Under the pieces are notes generated by a model, which did not search any database, was not told the origin of the DNA, and worked only from the letters and a program-made list of their open reading frames with translations. A program made the position numbers and the translations under genes. Source: Gammaproteobacteria bacterium (GTDB taxonomy: Bacteria; Pseudomonadota; Gammaproteobacteria; Poriferisulfidales; GCA-002705445). Taken from it: DNA of 36,271 nt. Positions 1 to 7,306 of the stretch are shown in pieces; position 1 is the stretch's first letter, and each line of letters starts with the position of its first letter. The stretch lies in NCBI GenBank assembly GCA_018674175.1, contig JABHAT010000014.1, positions 1 through 36,271 on the forward strand, read 5' to 3'.

Positions 1-112
1 AGCGCCTGCTGCTGCTGCTGAAGAAGCGCCTGCTGCTGCTGCTGAAGAAGCGCCTGCTGCTGCTGCTGAAGAAGCGCCTGCTGCTGCTGCTGAAGAAAAA
101 CCAAAAGAATAA
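1..112 (+). CDS. 3' end of an Ala/Pro/Glu repeat-tailed protein (partial, identity unknown)
   Basis: The reading frame starting at base 2 is open from the left edge to a TAA at 110-112. It encodes four perfect copies of APAAAAEE followed by KPKE and the stop. This strand is preferred because the peptide looks like the acidic, low-complexity C-terminal tails found on some ribosomal and nucleoid proteins, and because a proper stop follows. The gene converges on ispB, whose stop lies only 5 bases further on. The body of the protein is outside the window, so I do not assign a function. The GCG/CCT/GCT-rich composition is strikingly GC-rich against AT-rich neighbours, and the copies are identical at the DNA level. 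Confidence 0.6.
   Translation, partial: APAAAAEEAPAAAAEEAPAAAAEEAPAAAAEEKPKE
2..97 (+). repeat. Four perfect 24-bp tandem repeats
   Basis: The unit gcgcctgctgctgctg + ctgaagaa is repeated four times without a mismatch (2-25, 26-49, 50-73, 74-97). Each unit contains a GCT run, so there is a triplet microsatellite nested in a 24-bp minisatellite. The array probably extends left of the window, since base 1 fits the end of a preceding unit. Units are a multiple of three, so copy-number change would alter tail length without shifting the frame. Confidence 0.95.
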
Positions 113-117
113 AAATT

Positions 118-1089
118 CTATTTTTTCCTGTTTATAGAAAATTCTGCGAGAAAGTTTAATAAAGAACCAATTTCAGAATTTTCAACTACCTTCAAATTTT
201 CCTTTGCCGCACAAACAAATTCTTTAGCCTTGTCTTGGGTAAATTTAATTGAATTTGTTTCAATAATTATATCTCTCAAAATCATAAAATCTTCTACTTT
301 TCTATTTTGAATAATATCTTTTAAAACTTCTCGTTGTGTTTCAGTACAATTTTGAAATGCATAAATAAAAGGTAATGTAATTTTTCCTCCACTAAGATCG
401 TCTCCAATATTTTTTCCAATTTGCTCATTTGATTTGGCAGTATAATCTAATACATCATCTGAGATTTGAAATGCTAAACCAATATTTCTTCCATACATTG
501 CTAGGTTTTTTCTAACATTATCATCACAACCAGCAAGTACTGCGGTGCACTCACAAAGAGCTTCAAACAATGTAGCTGTTTTATATTCAATAACTCGCAG
601 ATATTGATCTGTATTAGTTTCTACTTGATCAACACACATTAGTTGCAAAACCTCGCCTTTTGCTATGGTGTTTGTCGCGTGCGATAAAATTTTCATGATT
701 TCCATATCCTCGAGTTCTACCATAATCTCAAATGATCTTGAATATAGGAAATCACCCACTAAAACACTTGCCTCATTTCCCCATACTTTATTTACCGTAT
801 CTTTGCCTCTTCGTTTACCTGATAAATCTACAACATCATCATGTAAAAGGGTTGCTGTGTGAATAAATTCTATAATAACTGCTAATTTATATGATTTTTC
901 TTTCTCTAAATTTAATGCCTTTCCAATAATTGCTACTAAAATTGGTCGAATTTTTTTTGAGGGGGCATCTATAATATATTTTGATACTTTTTCTATTAAT
1001 TCAATGTCAGACTCTAAATAGCTTTCAATATATGCCTTTATCTCTGTAATTTCCTTTTGCATATTCTCGTTTATAGTATTGTAATCCAT
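118..1089 (-). CDS. ispB: Polyprenyl (octaprenyl) diphosphate synthase
   Basis: Trans-prenyltransferase that extends farnesyl diphosphate with isopentenyl diphosphate to make the ubiquinone side chain. The 323-aa length is normal for IspB. The first aspartate-rich motif DDVVD is at residues 84-88, followed by the KRRG basic stretch, and the second motif DDVLD is at 211-215; both bind the Mg-diphosphate. The gene is divergent from rplU, the standard gammaproteobacterial arrangement. An AAGG ribosome binding site lies 7 bases before the ATG. UbiA at 18.8-19.6 kb would use its product. The exact chain length (C40 or other) cannot be read from the sequence. Confidence 0.93.
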   Translation of the reverse strand: MDYNTINENMQKEITEIKAYIESYLESDIELIEKVSKYIIDAPSKKIRPILVAIIGKALNLEKEKSYKLAVIIEFIHTATLLHDDVVDLSGKRRGKDTVNKVWGNEASVLVGDFLYSRSFEIMVELEDMEIMKILSHATNTIAKGEVLQLMCVDQVETNTDQYLRVIEYKTATLFEALCECTAVLAGCDDNVRKNLAMYGRNIGLAFQISDDVLDYTAKSNEQIGKNIGDDLSGGKITLPFIYAFQNCTETQREVLKDIIQNRKVEDFMILRDIIIETNSIKFTQDKAKEFVCAAKENLKVVENSEIGSLLNFLAEFSINRKK

Positions 1090-1167
1090 AGAATGACCTT
1101 AAATTTGTTATAATTTCAAATAATAACGGTAATTGTAACAAAATATCATTATATTCTTAACAATACA

Positions 1168-1196
1168 TTGACCTATATTTTGCATAAATGTAGAAT
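1168..1196 (+). promoter_or_regulatory. Sigma-70-type promoter of rplU-rpmA
   Basis: A TTGACC -35 box (1168-1173) and a TAGAAT -10 box (1191-1196) are separated by exactly 17 bases. The start codon of rplU is at 1232, giving a leader of roughly 30 bases. This is the best-matched housekeeping promoter in the ispB-rplU gap. No equally clear promoter for ispB was found on the other strand. Confidence 0.75.
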
Positions 1197-1231
1197 ACAC
1201 AGCCTAATATGTTAATTATAAAGAGAATGAT

Positions 1232-1546
1232 ATGTATGCTGTTATAAGTACTGGTGGAAAACAATACAGAGTTGCTAAAGGTGATACCATCCAAATAGAG
1301 AAGTTGGACAAAGATGAAGGGGAAACTGTTCATTTTGATAAAATATTACTAATATCAGATAACGGTAAAGTAAGTATTGGTAAACCATTTTTAGAGAAAA
1401 GCAAAATTGAAGGTGTTGTAAAAGCTCAAGGAAGGGATAAAAAAATTAGCATAATCAAATTTCATAGAAGAAAACATTTTAAGAAACAAGCTGGACATAG
1501 GCAGAGTTTTACTAAAGTTGAAATAACAAATATAGCTGAGGGTTAA
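1232..1546 (+). CDS. rplU: 50S ribosomal protein L21 (bL21)
   Basis: A 104-aa protein opening with MYAVISTGGKQYRV, the characteristic L21 start, and containing the basic central stretch KIIKFHRRKHFKKQ-like (residues about 75-90) that contacts 23S rRNA. Length matches the usual 103 aa. It is followed after 3 bases by rpmA, and the two are presumably co-transcribed from the promoter at 1168-1196. An AGAGAA ribosome binding site precedes the ATG. Confidence 0.97.
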   Translation: MYAVISTGGKQYRVAKGDTIQIEKLDKDEGETVHFDKILLISDNGKVSIGKPFLEKSKIEGVVKAQGRDKKISIIKFHRRKHFKKQAGHRQSFTKVEITNIAEG

Positions 1547-1549
1547 TAA

Positions 1550-1807
1550 ATGGCTCATAAAAAAGCAGGTGGTAGTACTAGAAACGGTAGAGATTCTGAG
1601 TCCAAAAGGCTTGGGGTTAAAAAATATGGTGGTGAACTAGTTAAAGCTGGTAATATTATTATTAGACAACGTGGCACTAAAGTTCATCCTGGTGAAAATG
1701 TTGGTTGCGGTAAAGATCACACTCTTTTTGCTAAATCTCCTGGTCATGTTCAATTTTCAATTAAAGGTCCAAAAAACAAAAAATTTGTAAGCATTATTTC
1801 TGCATAA
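1550..1807 (+). CDS. rpmA: 50S ribosomal protein L27 (bL27)
   Basis: An 85-aa protein starting [19 protein letters not shown], the diagnostic N-terminus of L27, whose tail reaches the peptidyl transferase centre. No extra N-terminal cleavage peptide of the Firmicutes type is present. It follows rplU by 3 bases and precedes obgE by 95 bases. Confidence 0.98.
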   Translation: MAHKKAGGSTRNGRDSESKRLGVKKYGGELVKAGNIIIRQRGTKVHPGENVGCGKDHTLFAKSPGHVQFSIKGPKNKKFVSIISA

Positions 1808-1853
1808 ATAATTTTAGTTTTTCTGATTTATCTTTTATATTAAAAATCGTATT

Positions 1854-1873
1854 TTATACGTTTAACGTATAAT
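1854..1873 (+). promoter_or_regulatory. Palindrome overlapping a TATAAT box upstream of obgE
   Basis: TTATACGT (1854-1861) and ACGTATAA (1865-1872) are perfect 8-bp inverted arms around a 3-base loop. The right arm overlaps a perfect TATAAT (1868-1873), about 30 bases before the obgE ATG. The -35 region is poor. It could be an operator on a local obgE promoter or a weak hairpin after rpmA. It is not followed by a solid T-run, so I favour a regulatory or promoter role with low certainty. Confidence 0.4.
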
Positions 1874-1902
1874 ATTTCTTATATTAATTCGAGATATGTA
1901 TT

Positions 1903-2916
1903 ATGAAATTTGTTGATGAAGTAGATATTGAGATAAAAGCCGGCAAAGGTGGAAACGGTATTGCAAGTTTCAGAAAAGAAAAATATATTGAATTTGGTGG
2001 CCCAGATGGCGGTGATGGCGGTGATGGCGGCAGTATATATTTAAAAGGCACAAAAAATTTAAATACACTTGCAGATTTCAGGACAAAGAAAAAATTTGAT
2101 GCCAAAAATGGTGAAAACGGCAAAAATAAAAATAAAACTGGTGCAAAAGGAGATGACTTAGATATTCTTGTTCCACTAGGAACAATTGTACTTAATGCCG
2201 ACAATGGTGTTTTAATAAGTGAATTAATGCATCACGGAGAAAGACTTCTTGTAGCAAAAGGTGGGAAACATGGTTTTGGAAATTTAAGATTTAAGTCGTC
2301 GACAAACAGAGCGCCTAGAAAAGCTACAAAAGGTACTGAAGGTGAAGAATTATGTTTAAAACTTGAATTAAAGCTGCTTGCAGAAGCTGGTTTTCTTGGA
2401 AAACCAAATGCTGGAAAATCTTCACTCATGAGAGCAATGACTAAAGCCAAACCTAAAGTTGCAAATTACCCTTTCACTACATTAAATCCTTCATTGGGTG
2501 TTGTTGATATTGGTTATGGAGAAAGTTATGTAATAGCAGATATTCCAGGCTTAATTGAAGGGGCAGCAGATGGTATCGGATTAGGTATGCAATTTCTAAA
2601 ACACCTATCTAGAACGAATATTTTACTACATATTATTGATATTCAAAATGTTGAAAATAATAAGGTGAATACTGATTTATCTGAGATTAATCTTGAATTA
2701 AAGAAATTTGATGAAGATTTGAGCAAAAAAAAACAATATATAATATTTAATAAAATTGACTTATTGTCATCAGAGGATCTAAATATTATTAAAAATGAGG
2801 TATATAAGTCATATGAGAAAAAAGATGTATTTTTTACATCTACAGTAAATAATAAGGGTATTGAAGAATTGAAAAAATACATATATAACGAATTAGAGAA
2901 ATTAAATACTAATTAA
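1903..2916 (+). CDS. obgE: GTPase ObgE/CgtA
   Basis: Essential ribosome-associated GTPase involved in 50S assembly and stress signalling. Residues 1-158 form the glycine-rich Obg fold (FGGPDGGDGGDGG near 31-43). The G domain follows: G1 GKPNAGKS at 166-173, G3 DIPGLIEGA near 211-219, and G4 NKID near 282. The 337-aa length lacks the long acidic C-terminal tail of the E. coli protein. It sits after rplU-rpmA, its usual position, and upstream of proB with a small unknown gene between. Confidence 0.96.
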   Translation: MKFVDEVDIEIKAGKGGNGIASFRKEKYIEFGGPDGGDGGDGGSIYLKGTKNLNTLADFRTKKKFDAKNGENGKNKNKTGAKGDDLDILVPLGTIVLNADNGVLISELMHHGERLLVAKGGKHGFGNLRFKSSTNRAPRKATKGTEGEELCLKLELKLLAEAGFLGKPNAGKSSLMRAMTKAKPKVANYPFTTLNPSLGVVDIGYGESYVIADIPGLIEGAADGIGLGMQFLKHLSRTNILLHIIDIQNVENNKVNTDLSEINLELKKFDEDLSKKKQYIIFNKIDLLSSEDLNIIKNEVYKSYEKKDVFFTSTVNNKGIEELKKYIYNELEKLNTN

Positions 2917-2972
2917 AAAAACTTTTTAATAATTTACAATAGTATAGAATAAAAAAAATATCTAAAAAAAGT

Positions 2973-3329
2973 ATGGCCTATAATACAAAAAACTTGAAAG
3001 ATTTAGAAAACTCAATATATGCATTACAAAGTAAAGCATATAATATTAATGAACAAATTAAAAAATATAGTAAATCTTTAGAATTAAAATCTGAAAAAAA
3101 AAATAAAAAAATAAATGCAAGTGATTTAGATAAAAAAATTTATTCAGATAATTCCAATAATAAATATACACAAATTAATACCTATTCTTTGAAAGAAAAA
3201 TTAGAGAATGAGGTTTTAGAGTTAAAAAAAAATCAAAAAAGACTAATTTTTGTTTTATACGTAACTATTTTATTAATTTTATTTTTTTTAATTACGGTTA
3301 TTGAATTAAAATTATTTGTGAAAATATAA
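2973..3329 (+). CDS. Small predicted membrane protein with coiled-coil region
   Basis: I do not recognise this 118-aa protein. Residues 1-90 are lysine/asparagine-rich, with heptad-like leucine and isoleucine spacing (for example LKEKLENEVLELKKNQKR) suggesting a coiled coil. Residues about 91-112 are a single hydrophobic segment (FVLYVTILLILFFLITVI), so it is probably C-terminally anchored in the inner membrane. It lies between obgE and proB on the same strand, 56 bases after obgE and 13 before proB, and is probably co-transcribed. No clear ribosome binding site precedes the ATG. Its extreme AT bias could be drift in a weakly constrained gene. Confidence 0.6.
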   Translation: MAYNTKNLKDLENSIYALQSKAYNINEQIKKYSKSLELKSEKKNKKINASDLDKKIYSDNSNNKYTQINTYSLKEKLENEVLELKKNQKRLIFVLYVTILLILFFLITVIELKLFVKI

Positions 3330-3342
3330 ACTGAGTATTACT

Positions 3343-4446
3343 ATGAAAGAAACTTGGGTAATTAAAATTGGAAGCTCGTTAGTTACAAAAAGTGCAACTG
3401 GACTTAATATTAAAAATATTAAAAGTTGGGCTTTACAAATAAATGAAATAAAAAAAAATAATATTAATGTAATTATTGTTTCATCAGGGGCTATAGCGGA
3501 AGGTGTTGGCAGATTAGGCTTAGTTAGAAGACCATCGAGCTCTAGTCAATTGCAAGCATTAGCTGCCATTGGGCAAATGGGTCTTGTACAAGCTTATGAG
3601 GTTGCTTTTAAAAAATATAATATCTTAACTGCTCAGATGCTATTAACTCATGAAGATTTAAGTAATAGAGAAAGATATTTAAACGCTAAAAATACTTTAA
3701 ATAATTTAATAAAATACAATGCCATTCCAATTATTAATGAGAATGATACTGTATCAACAGATGAAATTAAATTTGGTGATAATGATACTTTAGCAGCATT
3801 AGTAGCAAATTTGAGTCAAGCCAAGTTACTGATAATATTAACTGACCAAGATGGTTTGTATACTAGTGATCCAAAAAATAATAAGTCTTCTAAGCTTGTA
3901 GAGGAAATAGCTTTGTCTGATAAAAATTTGAATAAATATGCCGGTCCTAGTAATAGTGTTTTAGGTAGAGGCGGAATGATTACAAAAGTTTCTGCTGCAA
4001 GAAAAGCTGCAAAATCAAATACGCAAACAATTATTGCGAATGGGGCAAACAAAGATATTTTAATTAAAATATTAAATAAAGAAGATAATATTGGTACTAA
4101 GATTTTTAATAAAGATTCTGCTGTTAAGTCAAAAAAACAATGGATAGCAAATTCATTAAAAGTTAAGGGATCAGTAGTAATTGATATGGGTGCAAAAAAA
4201 GTTATTAAAAAATCTGGCAAGAGTCTTTTACCTATCGGAATAAAATCTATATCTGGAAATTTTAAAAAAGGCGATATGGTAACAATTTGCGACAGTAATA
4301 ATAAAGAAATAGCTAAAGGATTAACAAATTACAGCTCTAAAGAATTATTTAAGATAATTGGAAAATCTACTATGTCAATCAAGAAAGAATTTGATTTATT
4401 TGGTGGCGATGTTGTAATTCATGCAGATAACATGATTTTATCTTAA
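3343..4446 (+). CDS. proB: Glutamate 5-kinase
   Basis: Catalyses ATP-dependent phosphorylation of glutamate, the first step of proline synthesis. The amino-acid kinase domain (about residues 1-255) opens WVIKIGSSLVTK, continues with VIIVSSGAIAEGVGRLG, and has INENDTVSTDEIKFGDND for glutamate and metal binding. A C-terminal PUA domain (about 275-355) includes SLLPIGI and GDMV. The 367-aa length equals that of E. coli ProB. proA is not adjacent in this window. The stop codon overlaps the stop of rpsT on the other strand. Confidence 0.95.
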   Translation: MKETWVIKIGSSLVTKSATGLNIKNIKSWALQINEIKKNNINVIIVSSGAIAEGVGRLGLVRRPSSSSQLQALAAIGQMGLVQAYEVAFKKYNILTAQMLLTHEDLSNRERYLNAKNTLNNLIKYNAIPIINENDTVSTDEIKFGDNDTLAALVANLSQAKLLIILTDQDGLYTSDPKNNKSSKLVEEIALSDKNLNKYAGPSNSVLGRGGMITKVSAARKAAKSNTQTIIANGANKDILIKILNKEDNIGTKIFNKDSAVKSKKQWIANSLKVKGSVVIDMGAKKVIKKSGKSLLPIGIKSISGNFKKGDMVTICDSNNKEIAKGLTNYSSKELFKIIGKSTMSIKKEFDLFGGDVVIHADNMILS

Positions 4447-4706
4447 CTTAACTCAATAATTTGCTTATTAAGCCTACTTTTGTATCTGGCTGCCTTATTT
4501 TTATGTATTATTCCTTTAGAAACTCCAGAATCTATGACTGGTACTGCTATCTTATAATTTTCACCAGCAAGATTTTTATCTCCTGCTTCAATTGCCTTAA
4601 CAACATTTTTTACAAATGTTCTAAGTTTTGATTTTAAAGCTACATTTCTTTCTCTTCTAACTAAAGATTGTCTAGCTCTTTTTTTTGCTTGGGCAGTGTT
4701 GGCCAT
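4443..4706 (-). CDS. rpsT: 30S ribosomal protein S20 (bS20)
   Basis: The 87-aa product begins MANTAQAKKRARQ, the typical S20 N-terminus, and is rich in Lys and Arg throughout, as expected for a helical 16S-binding protein. An in-frame TTG 21 bases upstream is not chosen, because the ATG at 4704-4706 matches the family start and is preceded by AAAGG at about 11 bases. It converges with proB so tightly that both stop codons share the bases TTAA at 4443-4446. Confidence 0.96.
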   Translation of the reverse strand: MANTAQAKKRARQSLVRRERNVALKSKLRTFVKNVVKAIEAGDKNLAGENYKIAVPVIDSGVSKGIIHKNKAARYKSRLNKQIIELS

Positions 4707-4735
4707 GTAATTAAGTACCTTTATCAATGAAGTCG

Positions 4736-4766
4736 ATAATATGAGGTTTTATTACTAATTTGTCAA
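4736..4766 (-). promoter_or_regulatory. Candidate sigma-70 promoter of rpsT
   Basis: On the minus strand a perfect TTGACA (plus-strand 4761-4766) lies 19 bases before TATTAT (plus-strand 4736-4741), with CATATT as an alternative at 17 bases. The start codon follows about 30 bases downstream. The -35 box is excellent but the spacing is long, so the exact -10 is uncertain. Confidence 0.5.
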
Positions 4767-4796
4767 TAAGAAAGTAATAAATAGTTGGAAATTATA

Positions 4797-4802
4797 TATA
4801 AT
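4797..4802 (+). promoter_or_regulatory. TATAAT box placed for leaderless transcription of murJ
   Basis: A perfect TATAAT ends 6 bases before the murJ ATG, so it occupies -12 to -7 if the A of ATG is +1. No ribosome binding site is visible before this ATG. The -35 region (around 4774-4779) is poor. The arrangement predicts a transcript beginning at or next to the start codon. Confidence 0.45.
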
Positions 4803-4808
4803 CACTAT

Positions 4809-6392
4809 ATGTCGTCATCTATAAAAAGAAAATTCTTAAAAAATACACTTACAGTGTCTTCGTTTACTATGATTTCTCGAGTATTTGGCTATATACGTGA
4901 TGCGGCAATATTTATTTTTATAAGTAATTCTTCTGGTGCCTTAGATGCTTTTTTTGTTGCTTTTAGGATTCCAAATTTCTTTAGAAGAATATTTGGCGAG
5001 GGAGCTTTATCAACAGCCTATATTCCTGTGTTAAGTGATTTTAAAAATAATAAAGAAAAAGAAGATGTTCAAGAATTTATTAACGAATCTATATCAACAT
5101 TAACTTTTATACTAATAATAATCTCTGTAATAGGAGTACTTATAGCCCCAATTTTAATTTATCTAATTGCGCCAGGCTTCATTAATTCCGAGTATAATCA
5201 GGGTGAATTAGCAGGAAGTTTATTAAGAATTACCTTCCCTTATATGTTTTTTATTTGCTTAACGGCAGTTTTAGCAAGTATTTTAAATACTTACGATAGT
5301 TTTGCTATACCTGCACTTACACCAGCGCTTCTTAATATTGTGCTAATAATCAGTGTTATCTTTATATCTCCCTATTTCAAAGAGCCTATATTTGCTCTAG
5401 CATGGGGAGTTCTTATTGCTGGAATAATGCAACTTATTTTTCAGTTTTACCCTTTAGTAAAACTGGGTTTATTCCCAAAAATTAAATTTAAATATAATAA
5501 TAAACATCCCGGAATAAAAAAAATTAAAGAACTTATGCTTCCAGTCATTTTTGGATCATCAGTTACCCAAATAAACCTTGTGTTTGATACAATAATTGCT
5601 TCTTTTCTTATAACTGGAAGCATTAGTTGGTTATATATGTCAGATAGATTTATTGAGCTTCCTTTAGCATTATTTGGAATTTCTATTGCGACAGTTCTTC
5701 TGCCTAAATTGTCAGAATATTATAATAAATCTGATGATAAATCTTATAATGCAACATTAAACTGGGGTTTAAAAATTGCCATTATAGTATCTCTACCTAC
5801 TAGTATTGGATTAATATTGTTAGCTGAGCCAATATTAATAACTCTTCTTCAGTATAGAGAATTTTCTGTGCATGATGTAAATATGACTGCAATAGGAATG
5901 ATAGCTTTTTCAATAGGATTACCTGGAATGATTGGGGCAAAAATTTTAATAACAAATTATTATTCAAGAAAAAATACTAGTTATCCAGTTAGAGCAGCTG
6001 TAATAGCAGTAATATGTAATTTTCTACTAAATATTATTTTTGTAATATATTTAATAAAGTCAGAATTTAATGGCGCCCATGCTGGCTTGGCTCTAGCAAC
6101 CTCTATATCAGCTTACATAAATTTTTATTTATTATTTAAAACAGCTCTAAAAACTAAAATTATAGAAATAGATTTAAGTATTAAAAAAATATTTATTAAA
6201 TCTATGATTGCCACTATTATTATGGCCACATTTATTTTATATTTTGATTTAAATTTAAACACGTGGATAAATTTAAATTTAATTGGGCGATTAGGTAATT
6301 TATCTTTTATTATAATATCGTCAATAATATTATATCTTGTGCTTTTAGTAATGCTTGGAATTTTCCCAAAAAAATTAGTAACTAATAGATGA
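4809..6392 (+). CDS. murJ: Lipid II flippase MurJ (MviN family)
   Basis: Polytopic inner-membrane protein of the MATE-like MVF family that moves lipid II to the periplasm for peptidoglycan synthesis. The N-terminus (MSSSIKRKFLKN, then VSSFTMISRVFGYIRDA) and the following DAFFVAFRIPNFFRRIFGEGALSTA-like stretch are diagnostic. About 14 hydrophobic segments are visible across 527 aa. An in-frame TTG 24 bases upstream is less likely because the ATG reproduces the usual family start. It overlaps ribF by 4 bases (ATGA) and heads the murJ-ribF-ileS-lspA-ispH series. Confidence 0.95.
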   Translation: MSSSIKRKFLKNTLTVSSFTMISRVFGYIRDAAIFIFISNSSGALDAFFVAFRIPNFFRRIFGEGALSTAYIPVLSDFKNNKEKEDVQEFINESISTLTFILIIISVIGVLIAPILIYLIAPGFINSEYNQGELAGSLLRITFPYMFFICLTAVLASILNTYDSFAIPALTPALLNIVLIISVIFISPYFKEPIFALAWGVLIAGIMQLIFQFYPLVKLGLFPKIKFKYNNKHPGIKKIKELMLPVIFGSSVTQINLVFDTIIASFLITGSISWLYMSDRFIELPLALFGISIATVLLPKLSEYYNKSDDKSYNATLNWGLKIAIIVSLPTSIGLILLAEPILITLLQYREFSVHDVNMTAIGMIAFSIGLPGMIGAKILITNYYSRKNTSYPVRAAVIAVICNFLLNIIFVIYLIKSEFNGAHAGLALATSISAYINFYLLFKTALKTKIIEIDLSIKKIFIKSMIATIIMATFILYFDLNLNTWINLNLIGRLGNLSFIIISSIILYLVLLVMLGIFPKKLVTNR

Positions 6393-7306
6393 AAATAATA
6401 AGAGATATAAAAAATATTAAGATAAAAACCCCAATTACGGCAAGTATTGGGGGTTTTGACGGAGTGCATTTAGGTCACCAAAAAATCATAAAAAATATTG
6501 TTAACGAGTCATCAAAAAAAAATACAAAAAGCGCTATAATAACTTTTAACCCTCTACCAAAAATTTTTTTTGCTAAAAAGAATTTTGAAATACTATCTAT
6601 ACATAAGAAAATCCATATTCTAGAAAAATTTAATTTAGACTATTTAATAATATTACGATTTAATAAAGAGTTGATCTCCATGAGCTCAAAAGAATTTATT
6701 GAGGAGATATTAATAAATAAATTAAATATAAAATCTCTTACTGCTGGGGATGATTTTAAATTTGGTAATAATCAATCAGGCACTGTAAATGATTTATTAG
6801 AATATTCAAAAAATGGTTATTTTTCTATGAATATTGAAAATAAACATAGTATAGATAATGTGAGAATATCTAGCTCACAAATAAGAGAGGCTATTATTGC
6901 TAATGATTTTGAAAAAGCGTCAAAAATGCTTGGTAGACCATACTCTGTATCTGGTAAGATAATACATGGTGAAAAAAGAGGTCGAGAAATTGGTTTTCCT
7001 ACTGCAAATATAAAATTAGAGCCTAATATATTATTAAGTGGAGTATATGCTGTTTCTACCATCATAAGTGGTAATAAATACAATGCAGTTGCAAATATTG
7101 GTTACAAACCTACTTTTAGTGGCGAGCAATATTTATTTGAAGCTAATATTTTTAATTTCTCTGGTGATTTATATACTGAAAGATTGGAATTTAATATTAT
7201 TTCAAAAATTAGGGAGACAAAAAAATTTAGAGGTATAAGCGAACTAAAAGAATATATAAATAAGGATGTTTTGGAAGCAAAAAGAATTTTAAAAGAAAAT
7301 GACTGA
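6389..7306 (+). CDS. ribF: Bifunctional riboflavin kinase / FAD synthetase
   Basis: Converts riboflavin to FMN and FMN to FAD. The N-terminal adenylyltransferase domain (about 1-185) has the nucleotidyl-transferase signature GGFDGVHLGHQ at 21-31 and the ISSSQIREAI motif. The C-terminal flavokinase domain (about 186-305) has GEKRGREIGFPTANI and ANIGYKPTF. The 305-aa length is normal. The start overlaps the murJ stop and the 3' end overlaps ileS by 8 bases, implying translational coupling. No FMN riboswitch was seen upstream. Confidence 0.96.
   Translation: MKIIRDIKNIKIKTPITASIGGFDGVHLGHQKIIKNIVNESSKKNTKSAIITFNPLPKIFFAKKNFEILSIHKKIHILEKFNLDYLIILRFNKELISMSSKEFIEEILINKLNIKSLTAGDDFKFGNNQSGTVNDLLEYSKNGYFSMNIENKHSIDNVRISSSQIREAIIANDFEKASKMLGRPYSVSGKIIHGEKRGREIGFPTANIKLEPNILLSGVYAVSTIISGNKYNAVANIGYKPTFSGEQYLFEANIFNFSGDLYTERLEFNIISKIRETKKFRGISELKEYINKDVLEAKRILKEND

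Noticed and set aside
1-112. Repeat region read as a CRISPR-like or non-coding array
   Set aside because: Repeats are directly adjacent without spacers, are in frame and end in a stop; a coding tail explains them.
1865-1880. Hairpin before obgE as a rho-independent terminator of rpmA
   Set aside because: The stem is mostly A/T and is followed by TATTTCTT rather than a solid T-run; kept only as a regulatory candidate.
1884-2204. Minus-strand ORF of 106 codons, Pro/Ser/Phe-rich
   Set aside because: It lies entirely antisense to the glycine-rich Obg domain of obgE; its composition is the mirror of GGC/GGT codons and there is no ribosome binding site or family match.
3816-4220. Minus-strand ORF of 134 codons
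   Set aside because: Antisense to proB, whose kinase motifs are intact; no independent signal.
4725-4727. TTG as an upstream start for rpsT (adds 7 residues)
   Set aside because: The ATG at 4704-4706 gives the canonical MANTAQAKKRARQ start and has a ribosome binding site.
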